Source: Paenibacillaceae bacterium (lineage in GTDB: Bacteria > Bacillota > Clostridia > Lachnospirales > Lachnospiraceae). Taken from it: a stretch of 64,000 nt of DNA. Numbering within the stretch: position 1 is the stretch's first letter; each line of letters opens with the position of its first letter. This document shows positions 56,906 through 64,000 of the stretch, in pieces. The notes under the pieces were generated by a model. That model had not been told where the DNA came from. It saw only the letters and a program-made list of their open reading frames with translations, and searched no databases. The stretch covers positions 18,585 to 82,584 of the forward strand of contig SVDS01000005.1 of assembly GCA_015057715.1 (NCBI GenBank), in the 5' to 3' direction. A program made the position numbers and the translations under genes.

Positions 56906-58510
56906 TTGGCAAATATACTTTTGGAAATGAAAAACATCACCAAGACGTTTCCGGGTGTGAAAGCCCTGGATTTAGTAAACCTTCAGGTAGAAGAAGGGGA
57001 GATCCATGCTCTGGTGGGCGAAAATGGAGCGGGGAAATCCACTCTGATGAATGTACTCAGCGGTATCTATCCCTACGGTTCTTACGAAGGAGATATCATT
57101 TATAACGGAGAGATTTGTAAATTCAGTCATATCAGTGACAGTGAAAAAAAAGGAATTGTCATTATTCATCAGGAACTGGCGCTGGTTCCCTATATGACAA
57201 TTGCCGAAAACATGTATCTTGGAAATGAAAAAGGAAAGAAATTCGCAATCAACTGGAATGAAACATTTGGGGAGGCTGATCAGTATCTAAAAACAGTAGG
57301 ACTTTCCGAATCCTCCCATACGCTTATTAAGGATATCGGAGTAGGAAAGCAGCAGCTGGTAGAAATTGCAAAGGCACTTGCAAAAAAAGCAAAACTGCTG
57401 ATTCTGGATGAACCGACTGCATCCTTAAATGAAGATGATTCAAAAGCTCTTCTGGACCTTTTGAAAAAATTCAAAGCAGAAGGTATGACCTCTATCATCA
57501 TATCTCATAAACTGAATGAAATTGCCTATGTAGCAGATAAAATTACCATTATCCGCGATGGCTCAACCATAGAAACACTGAACAGAAAGACAGATAATGT
57601 AACAGAAGACCGGATCATAAAAGGAATGGTTGGAAGAGAACTGGTAGATCGTTTCCCCAAGCGTACAGACATTCAGATCGGTGAAAAATCCATGGAAGTG
57701 GAACACTGGAATGCCAGCCACCCCCTTTATTCAGAGCGTAAGTTAGTAAACGACGTATCCTTCTATGTAAAAAAAGGAGAAGTTGTGGGAATCTGCGGCC
57801 TGATGGGGGCAGGAAGAACAGAACTTGCCATGAGTCTGTTTGGAAAAAGCTATGGAGCAAATATTTCCGGAACGTTAAAGATTCACGGTCAGGAAGTCCA
57901 TCTTCGTTCCGTGCGGGATGCCATCCGGCATAAGTTAGCTTACGTAACAGAAGACCGGAAAGGCAATGGTCTGATTCTTGGAAATCCCATACGAATCAAC
58001 ACCACCCTTGCCAATCTGCGTGCTGTCAGCTTCAGAACCATTATTGACAAAGACAAGGAAGTTCTGGCTGCTGAAGATTATATCAATAGACTGAAGACCA
58101 AATGCCCTTCTGTGGAACAGACCGTGGGAAATTTAAGCGGAGGAAACCAGCAAAAGGTTCTTTTATCCAAATGGATGTTTGCAGAACCGGATATTATGAT
58201 TTTAGATGAGCCAACCAGAGGAATTGACGTAGGCGCCAAATATGAAATCTACTGTATTATAAACAAACTGGCTGCCGCCGGAAAATCCATTGTCATGATA
58301 TCCTCAGAGCTGCCGGAAATTCTTGGTATGTCTGACCGCATTTATATCATGAACGAGGGTCGTATTGTTGGAGAGATGAGCTCACAGGAGGCTACACAGG
58401 AAAAAATCATGACATGCATTTTAAAATCAGATAAGCATCCTTCGGGAATACCTTTAACCCCGGATAACATGGGCATGGAAGAGGAAGGGAGAGTAGAAGA
58501 TGGAGAATAA
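56906..58510 (+). CDS. mmsA: Multiple-monosaccharide ABC transporter ATP-binding protein (MmsA/GguA, two ABC domains)
   Basis: [27 protein letters not shown]...[23 protein letters not shown]...[17 protein letters not shown]...[40 protein letters not shown]. Confidence 0.93.
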   Translation: MANILLEMKNITKTFPGVKALDLVNLQVEEGEIHALVGENGAGKSTLMNVLSGIYPYGSYEGDIIYNGEICKFSHISDSEKKGIVIIHQELALVPYMTIAENMYLGNEKGKKFAINWNETFGEADQYLKTVGLSESSHTLIKDIGVGKQQLVEIAKALAKKAKLLILDEPTASLNEDDSKALLDLLKKFKAEGMTSIIISHKLNEIAYVADKITIIRDGSTIETLNRKTDNVTEDRIIKGMVGRELVDRFPKRTDIQIGEKSMEVEHWNASHPLYSERKLVNDVSFYVKKGEVVGICGLMGAGRTELAMSLFGKSYGANISGTLKIHGQEVHLRSVRDAIRHKLAYVTEDRKGNGLILGNPIRINTTLANLRAVSFRTIIDKDKEVLAAEDYINRLKTKCPSVEQTVGNLSGGNQQKVLLSKWMFAEPDIMILDEPTRGIDVGAKYEIYCIINKLAAAGKSIVMISSELPEILGMSDRIYIMNEGRIVGEMSSQEATQEKIMTCILKSDKHPSGIPLTPDNMGMEEEGRVEDGE

Positions 58511-59675
58511 ATTAAAATTGTCGGAAGCACTAAAAAAATATACAATGGTAATCGTTCTGGCAGTAGTCGTAATCTTGTTTACGGTAAACACAGGAGGAAA
58601 AATGCTTCTTGCCCAGAACGTAAACAACTTAATCGCACAAAATGCATATGTGTTTATTCTGGCAACCGGAATGCTCTTCTGTATTCTGACAGGCGGCAAC
58701 ATTGATTTATCAGTTGGTTCTGTGGTCTGCTTCGTAGGAGCCATAGGTGGAAGCATGATGATTAAGATGGGAATGAATCCTTATCTTTCCCTTTTTTCCA
58801 TGATTGTTATCGGCATACTGGCTGGAGCCTGGCAGGGCTTCTGGATTGCTTACGTACGGATCCCGCCATTTATCGTGACTCTGGCAGGAATGCTCATTTT
58901 CCGCGGGCTTTCAAACGTGGTCCTTCAGGGAATGACCCTGTCTCCCGTACCGGACAGCTTTTTAAATCTGTTTAATACCTATGTTCCTGATGTATTTGGA
59001 ATGAAAGGTTTTAACCTCACCTGCTTCCTTGTTGGAATTGTAGCTTGCTGCATCTTTATTGTATCAGAGCTGATCACCAGAAAAAGAAAACTGAAAAAGG
59101 GATACCGGGTAGATCCCCTAAACAGTATGATCATTAAAATGGTACTGATGACTGCAGTAATACTTTTCTTCATGTATAAGCTGTCTCTCTACAAAGGAAT
59201 CCCCAATGCTCTTATCTGGGTTGTAGTAATCATCGGAATTTACAGCTACATATCTTCCAAAACAACTACAGGACGTTATTTCTATGCAGTGGGCGGAAAT
59301 GAAAAGGCAACCAGACTTTCCGGTATTGATACCAATAAGGTTTATTTCCTTGCATATTTAAATATGGGCCTTCTGGCAGCCGTAGCAGGCATGGTAACCC
59401 TGGCCCGTTTGAACTCTGCCAACCCAACGGCAGGAAATAACTATGAAATGGATGCCATCGGAGCCTGTTTCATTGGCGGTGCCAGCGCATACGGCGGAAC
59501 AGGTACTGTACCGGGTGTTATTGTAGGTGCTACACTGATGGGTGTTTTAAACCTGGGAATGAGCATTATGGGTGTGGATCAGAACCTTCAGAAAGTGGTA
59601 AAGGGAACCGTTCTTTTGGCGGCAGTTATATTTGATGTGGTAAGTAAGAGGAAATCATTTATAGTGAAGCAGTAA
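58500..59675 (+). CDS. mmsB: Multiple-monosaccharide ABC transporter permease (MmsB/GguB)
   Basis: [39 protein letters not shown]...[29 protein letters not shown]...[50 protein letters not shown]. Confidence 0.93.
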   Translation: MENKLKLSEALKKYTMVIVLAVVVILFTVNTGGKMLLAQNVNNLIAQNAYVFILATGMLFCILTGGNIDLSVGSVVCFVGAIGGSMMIKMGMNPYLSLFSMIVIGILAGAWQGFWIAYVRIPPFIVTLAGMLIFRGLSNVVLQGMTLSPVPDSFLNLFNTYVPDVFGMKGFNLTCFLVGIVACCIFIVSELITRKRKLKKGYRVDPLNSMIIKMVLMTAVILFFMYKLSLYKGIPNALIWVVVIIGIYSYISSKTTTGRYFYAVGGNEKATRLSGIDTNKVYFLAYLNMGLLAAVAGMVTLARLNSANPTAGNNYEMDAIGACFIGGASAYGGTGTVPGVIVGATLMGVLNLGMSIMGVDQNLQKVVKGTVLLAAVIFDVVSKRKSFIVKQ

Positions 59676-59698
59676 GCCTGATTAAAAAACGTAGTGAT

Positions 59699-59744
59699 GC
59701 GTGGGAATGGGAAGATTCATCTTAGAATCGTCCTGTTCCTGCGC
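59699..59744 (+). terminator. Long imperfect hairpin after mmsB, probable terminator
   Basis: 20-nt arms GCGTGGGAATGGGAAGATTC / GAATCGTCCTGTTCCTGCGC (four G-U wobbles, one mismatch), followed by TTTCTGATTTAT. Confidence 0.6.
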
Positions 59745-59799
59745 TTTCTGATTTATAAAATGTTAAGGAAATAAGGGTAGCGGTCACAGCAAATAAACA

Positions 59800-59828
59800 T
59801 TGTGGACCATGGAAATATATGGTAAAAT
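59800..59828 (+). promoter_or_regulatory. Putative promoter of the small toxin ORF
   Basis: TTGTGG (59800-59805) - 17 bp - TAAAAT (59823-59828). Confidence 0.6.
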
Positions 59829-59908
59829 TTATTCAGGAGTAACCGAATACAGGGTGGAACCTTCCAACTTTTATGTTTACATGTCGTAACAGGATGGGAG
59901 GTGTGCAG

Positions 59909-59992
59909 ATGGACATATACCAAACTTTAAGCATATTGTTTTTAGGAGGTACGTTTCTAATTGCATTGCTGACTTACATAGGAAAAAAATAG
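59909..59992 (+). CDS. Putative holin-like toxin (type I toxin-antitoxin peptide), 27 aa
   Basis: MDIYQTLSILFLGGTFLIALLTYIGKK*, preceded by GGGAGGTG. One hydrophobic helix with a basic C-terminus; resembles the Hol-Tox family pattern MxxYexLslMxxFGxFxiaLLTyIxKK. Below the ORF-track size cutoff. Confidence 0.78.
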   Translation: MDIYQTLSILFLGGTFLIALLTYIGKK

Positions 59993-60090
59993 CCTACCCT
60001 GCCGGCAAACAGGATAGGCGTGCTCATTACCACATGAGCATTTAACCATTCATGGGAGCTTCCACCTTGTGTGGCGGTTACTCTTTTATA
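59983..60090 (-). ncRNA. Candidate antisense antitoxin RNA, convergent with toxin mRNA
   Basis: Minus-strand promoter-like TTTACA-18-TATATT (60125-60120 / 60101-60096). Minus-strand terminator GCCTATCCTG TTTGCCGG CAGGGTAGGC TATTTTTTT, whose T tract is the AAAAAAA of the toxin's last Lys codons. Confidence 0.6.
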
Positions 60091-60183
60091 ATATAAATAT
60101 ACCACATTGCAGATATGATTGTAAAGAGAGAAATCTGATTAATTGCTTTGTTTATAATTGTTAGTGCTAAATATAACAAAAAG

Positions 60184-60220
60184 GCTGCCGCTCAACTGAG
60201 AAACTTCAGTCGGGCGGCAT
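60184..60220. terminator. Imperfect hairpin with A/T-rich flank between toxin locus and rfbC
   Basis: GCTGCCGCTCAACTGA GAAAC TTCAGTCGGGCGGCAT. The best T tract is on the minus strand (CCTTTTTG), so the direction is uncertain. Confidence 0.5.
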
Positions 60221-60360
60221 TTATGCATATTTGCATCACAAACAGGCTTCAAACCAGGTAAGAACCAATAAAAATTTTCCTATATATAGAAATCTTGGCT
60301 GAGTTGTGGTAGAATGCTACAAGTAAAAGAATGTTTTGATATGTAAAGGAGCATAAAAAT

Positions 60361-60915
60361 ATGGGAAAGATAAAAGTAACAGCATGTGAGATAGAAGGGC
60401 TTTATGTTATTGAACCAACTGTATTTCCAGATTCCAGAGGATATTTTATGGAAACCTATAACCAGAATGATTTCCACGAAGCAGGATTGACCATGAATTT
60501 TGTACAGGATAATCAGTCCATGTCCGTAAAAGGTGTGCTTAGAGGGCTGCACTTTCAGAAACAGTTTCCCCAGGGAAAGCTGGTACGTGCTGTGAGAGGA
60601 ACTGTTTTTGATGTAGCAGTTGATTTAAGAGCTTCTTCCAAAACTTATGGTAAATGGTTCGGTGTGGAACTGTCTGCAGAAAACAAAAAGCAGTTCTATA
60701 TTTCAGAAGGCTTTGCACATGGATTTTTAGTTCTGTCTGATGAAGCGGAATTTGCTTATAAATGTACGGACTTTTATCATCCGGGCGACGAAGGCGGAAT
60801 ACTTTGGAGTGATCCCGAAATCGGAATTGAATGGCCCATTTCAGAAGGAATGGAGCTTACTATTTCCGATAAAGACCAGAAGTGGAACGGTATCCGGGAT
60901 ACGTTTAAATTTTAA
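60361..60915 (+). CDS. rfbC: dTDP-4-dehydrorhamnose 3,5-epimerase
   Basis: GLYVIEPTVFPDSRGYFMETYNQNDFHEAGL...FVQDNQSMSVKGVLRGLHFQKQFPQGKLVRAVRGTVFDVAVDLRASSKTYGKWFGVELSAENKKQFYISEGFAHGFLVLSDEAEFAYKC. Confidence 0.96.
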   Translation: MGKIKVTACEIEGLYVIEPTVFPDSRGYFMETYNQNDFHEAGLTMNFVQDNQSMSVKGVLRGLHFQKQFPQGKLVRAVRGTVFDVAVDLRASSKTYGKWFGVELSAENKKQFYISEGFAHGFLVLSDEAEFAYKCTDFYHPGDEGGILWSDPEIGIEWPISEGMELTISDKDQKWNGIRDTFKF

Positions 60916-60930
60916 CGAGAGGAGAAAACC

Positions 60931-61743
60931 ATGAATTATCTGGTTTCCTTATTAAAAGAAATCTATATAAAAAGAAAACTGATTCTGGATTTGTCAAAGG
61001 CAGATTTTAAGAAGCGTTTTGTAGGCTCTTATTTCGGAATTGCATGGATGTTTCTGCAGCCGATTGCCACGGTTCTTGTTTATTTTTTTGTTTTCCAAAT
61101 GGGATTTAAAAGTGTGCCGCCAATCAAGGTATATCCTTATGTACTGTGGCTGATCCCTGGCATTGTACCATGGTTTTTTATCAGTGAGGTTTTAAACATG
61201 GGGACTAACTGCCTGCAGGAATACAATTATCTGGTAAAAAAGGTTGTTTTCCGTGTGGAGATTCTTCCATTTATTAAGATGTTATCCTGTCTGATGGTAC
61301 ATGGAATATTTGCTATTATTATGTTTGTAGTATTTTTATGCTATGGCTTTTTGCCAAAGGCCAGCTGGTTTCAGATCATTTACTATACCTTTGCTGCTTC
61401 CATGTTATCTCTGGCTATTACCTATTTTACCAGTGCCATCAATGTATTTTTCAAGGATATGGCACAGATTGTGGGTATCTGCCTGCAGTTTGGTATGTGG
61501 ATGGTGCCGATTATGTGGGCTCCGGAGATGTTTCCAAAAGCTCCTGAGTGGCTTCCCAGCGTGCTGAAAATAAATCCGGTTTATTATATCGTTGCCGGAT
61601 ACCGTGACAGCATGTTATATGGGAACTGGGTTACTGAACGGCCAACTCTTGGTCTTTATTTCTGGTTTGTCACTATTGTCCTGTTTTTAATTGGACTGAA
61701 AGTATTTAAAAAGCTGCGCCCGCATTTTTCCGATGTGCTGTAG
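60931..61743 (+). CDS. ABC-2 type polysaccharide export permease (Wzm/TagG/RgpC-like)
   Basis: LILDLSKADFKKRFVGSYFGIAWMFLQPIATVLVYFFVFQMGFKS...YPYVLWLIPGIVPWFFISEVLNMGTNCLQEYNYLVKKVVFRVEILP. Confidence 0.92.
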   Translation: MNYLVSLLKEIYIKRKLILDLSKADFKKRFVGSYFGIAWMFLQPIATVLVYFFVFQMGFKSVPPIKVYPYVLWLIPGIVPWFFISEVLNMGTNCLQEYNYLVKKVVFRVEILPFIKMLSCLMVHGIFAIIMFVVFLCYGFLPKASWFQIIYYTFAASMLSLAITYFTSAINVFFKDMAQIVGICLQFGMWMVPIMWAPEMFPKAPEWLPSVLKINPVYYIVAGYRDSMLYGNWVTERPTLGLYFWFVTIVLFLIGLKVFKKLRPHFSDVL

Positions 61744-61752
61744 GCAGTTACC

Positions 61753-63105
61753 ATGGAGGATTCAATGTCCGTAGAATCGAATAACAAAGCATTGACGGTT
61801 AATAATGTAACCAAAATATATAAATTATATGAAAAACCCATCGACCGGTTAAAAGAGGCCATGAGCCTGACCCATAAAAATTACCACCGTGATTTTTATG
61901 CTTTAAACGGGATTTCTTTTGATGTGGAAAAAGGACAGACTGTAGGTATTATCGGTACCAACGGATCTGGAAAATCCACTATTTTAAAGATAATTACCGG
62001 GGTTCTGACCCCGACAACCGGAGATGTGCAGGTAAACGGGGTGATCTCTGCTCTTTTGGAACTTGGAGCCGGATTCAACATGGATTATACAGGGATAGAA
62101 AACATCTACATGAACGGTACCATGATGGGATTTTCCAGAAAAGAGATGGATGAAAAACTGCAGGACATCCTTGATTTCGCCGACATCGGAGATTTTGTCT
62201 ATCAGCCGGTAAAAACCTATTCCAGCGGTATGTTTGTCCGCCTTGCATTTGCTCTTGCCATCAATGTAGAGCCGGAGATTCTCATTGTTGATGAGGCACT
62301 TTCCGTAGGAGATGTTTTCTTCCAGGCGAAATGCTACCGCCGTATGGAGGAAATCCGTAAAAATGGCACCACCATTCTCATGGTTACCCATGATATGGGT
62401 GCTATCATCAAGTATTGTGACCGTGTAGTCGTGCTGAACAAAGGCAATTTCATCGCAGAAGGCGAGCCAGGAAAAATGGTGGATCTTTACAAAAAGATCC
62501 TGGCAAACCAGATGGATGATTTAAATGAAGAACTGGAAGCTGCGGACAACGGGCTGTATAATGATTTTTCCGGCGACCAGGCAATTGCGGAAAGAAGCAG
62601 GGCGGCAGCAGGCGGAATGATGAAGGATAAGCTGACCATCAATCCAAACCGCACGGAATACGGGGATAAGAGGGCAGAGATCATAGATTTTGGCCTTCTT
62701 GATGAGAGAGGAAATATTACTAATCTTCTGTTAAAGGGAGAGCGTTTTACCATAAAGGAACGGATTCATTTCCATGGAGAGATCGAAACACCGATTTTCA
62801 CTTATACCATTAAGGACAAGCGTGGGGCTGATCTGACTGGTACCAATACCATGTTTGAGTCCTCCGATGTAAAATCAGTTAAAAAAGGTGATGAATACGT
62901 GGTGGAATTTACCCAGAAGATGACTCTTCAGGGTGGAGAATACTTACTGTCCATGAGCTGTACCGGATTTGAAAACGGGGAGCATGTGGTTTACCACCGT
63001 CTGTATGATATTGTAAACATTACCGTTATATCCAACAAGAATACGGTTGGTGTTTATGATATGGAACCGGATGTAAGCTTAACACTTATGCGTGCAGAAA
63101 GGTAA
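61753..63105 (+). CDS. Polysaccharide export ABC ATPase (Wzt/TagH/RgpD-like) with C-terminal Wzt-C-like domain
   Basis: VGIIGTNGSGKSTILKIITGVLTPTTGDVQVNGVISALLELGAGFNMDYTGIENIYMNG...YSSGMFVRLAFALAINVEPEILIVDEALSVGDVFFQAKC; extra C-terminal beta-rich region from ~residue 285. Confidence 0.93.
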   Translation: MEDSMSVESNNKALTVNNVTKIYKLYEKPIDRLKEAMSLTHKNYHRDFYALNGISFDVEKGQTVGIIGTNGSGKSTILKIITGVLTPTTGDVQVNGVISALLELGAGFNMDYTGIENIYMNGTMMGFSRKEMDEKLQDILDFADIGDFVYQPVKTYSSGMFVRLAFALAINVEPEILIVDEALSVGDVFFQAKCYRRMEEIRKNGTTILMVTHDMGAIIKYCDRVVVLNKGNFIAEGEPGKMVDLYKKILANQMDDLNEELEAADNGLYNDFSGDQAIAERSRAAAGGMMKDKLTINPNRTEYGDKRAEIIDFGLLDERGNITNLLLKGERFTIKERIHFHGEIETPIFTYTIKDKRGADLTGTNTMFESSDVKSVKKGDEYVVEFTQKMTLQGGEYLLSMSCTGFENGEHVVYHRLYDIVNITVISNKNTVGVYDMEPDVSLTLMRAER

Positions 63106-63118
63106 GGAGGAATGATGC

Positions 63119-63901
63119 ATGAATGATATCAGCCCTGAACTTAAAAAGCTGTATCAGAATTATAATGGAGATATTAAAAAGCTGCTGCAGGAAAATCCCA
63201 GGCTGGATTATTTATATGCCTTATCGGAGATTAGAGAAAATCTGCTGGACTGGTTTGAGTTTAAACCAGATGCAACACTTCTGCAGGTGGGATCTGACTA
63301 CGGCGCTTTAACAGGCTTATACAGCAGGCGGGTGAAAGCAGTAACCGTATTAGACCCCTGCCACAACAATTTATCATTCAACCGCCTTCGCAATCAGAAA
63401 CAAAACAATATCCACTACGTAAACAATGATTTAGACTCTTTTACCAGTGATGAGGGCTTTGATTATATCGTCTTTGCAGGTTCTCTTTGCGAACCGTATC
63501 AGGACATGATTCAAAAGGCCAAAGAACTTTTAAAACCCGACGGAATGCTGATTACTGCCATTTCAAACCGTCTAGGATTAAAGTATCAGGCTGGTGCAAA
63601 GGCGGAGCAGTTTTGCCTTTCCAGAACAGAGTTAAAGGAACTTTTATGCGGAAGTGAAGGAAACCAGGGAGCTGTAAAATTTTACTATCCCATGCCCGAT
63701 TACCGCCTTCCCGTAACTTTATACTCCGATGGATATCTACCCGGTAAGGGAGATTTAACCCACGCCATTCTTGCCTATGATTATCCTAAGTATTTACGTT
63801 TCGATTTAGGTAAGATGTTTGATGAAGTATGTGAAGGAAAACAGTTTGAGACATTTGCCAATTCATTTTTAACCATTTGGAGCCGTCATGAAGAAAATTA
63901 A
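63119..63901 (+). CDS. SAM-dependent class I methyltransferase
   Basis: LLQVGSDYGALTGLYSRRVKAVTVLDPCHNNLSFNRLRNQKQNNIHYVNNDLDSF...FDYIVFAGSLCEPYQDMIQKAKELLKPDGMLITAISNRLG. Confidence 0.82.
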   Translation: MNDISPELKKLYQNYNGDIKKLLQENPRLDYLYALSEIRENLLDWFEFKPDATLLQVGSDYGALTGLYSRRVKAVTVLDPCHNNLSFNRLRNQKQNNIHYVNNDLDSFTSDEGFDYIVFAGSLCEPYQDMIQKAKELLKPDGMLITAISNRLGLKYQAGAKAEQFCLSRTELKELLCGSEGNQGAVKFYYPMPDYRLPVTLYSDGYLPGKGDLTHAILAYDYPKYLRFDLGKMFDEVCEGKQFETFANSFLTIWSRHEEN

Positions 63902-64000
63902 TTTTGTAAAATATAATAAAACAAGAAGAGAAGCTTTTCAGATACGCACCAGTCTGGTGGAAGAAAATGGACTGCCTTATGTGGAAAAGACTGCCCTGAC
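63888..64000 (+). CDS. Start of next ORF, truncated by window edge
   Basis: ATG at 63888 overlaps the methyltransferase stop: MKKINFVKYNKTRREAFQIRTSLVEENGLPYVEKTALT... Confidence 0.55.
   Translation, partial: MKKINFVKYNKTRREAFQIRTSLVEENGLPYVEKTAL

Noticed and set aside
54441-59854. 14-nt exact match AACCGAATACAGGG in the RR gene 3' end (54441) and in the toxin 5' UTR (59841), possible remnant of duplicated AraC gene.
   Set aside because: In 64 kb several 14-mer matches are expected by chance and the flanks do not align.
59850-59862. CAGGGTGGAACC resembles the T-box antiterminator core AGGGTGGNACC.
   Set aside because: No specifier stem, no downstream aminoacyl-tRNA synthetase or amino-acid gene, no terminator in the right place. 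The sequence is better explained as one arm of the inverted repeat flanking the toxin ORF.
1-64000. CRISPR arrays, tRNAs, rRNAs, transposases, phage genes.
   Set aside because: No regularly spaced repeats, cloverleaf-like intergenic sequences, IS terminal repeats or integrase/transposase ORFs were seen on reading; a dedicated scan was not possible.

Overview
The window looks like a chromosome segment from an anaerobic Firmicute. The low-to-mid GC content, AGGAGG Shine-Dalgarno sites and YesMN-type regulators resemble Lachnospiraceae/Lacrimispora, but that taxonomic guess is inference. From left to right it contains: XpaC/TelA genes and leuA (1-3.9 kb); a large cell-surface polysaccharide cluster with glf, several glycosyltransferases, two flippases, DUF2304/DUF2142 proteins and an L,D-transpeptidase (4.5-19.7 kb); an anaerobic allantoin catabolic locus with a PucR regulator (19.9-37.3 kb); an NfnAB-like pair (37.4-39.7 kb); a YesMN two-component system with a sugar ABC importer and DUF2264/GH88/GH105 enzymes for unsaturated uronyl oligosaccharides (39.8-50.0 kb); a membrane-anchored sugar sensor with HK, RR and a multiple-sugar ABC transporter (50.4-59.7 kb); an unannotated small-ORF type I toxin-antitoxin-like locus (59.8-60.1 kb); and the start of a second polysaccharide cluster with rfbC, Wzm/Wzt-like genes and a methyltransferase (60.4-64 kb). 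The most notable signals are: (1) a 27-codon holin-like toxin ORF flanked by ~32-nt inverted repeats that could pair the mRNA 5' and 3' ends, with a convergent antisense RNA whose terminator lies on the toxin's last Lys codons; (2) an FdrA::DUF1116 fusion (AllF::AllG) with a detached AllH and an LctP-family permease, suggesting a fused oxamate carbamoyltransferase and a possible oxamate exporter; (3) a repeated 28-29 bp dyad operator-like motif in three allantoin-locus intergenic regions; (4) near-identical promoters repeated across the polysaccharide cluster. No rRNA, tRNA, CRISPR array or transposase was recognised. All calls come from reading the sequence; no database search was run.
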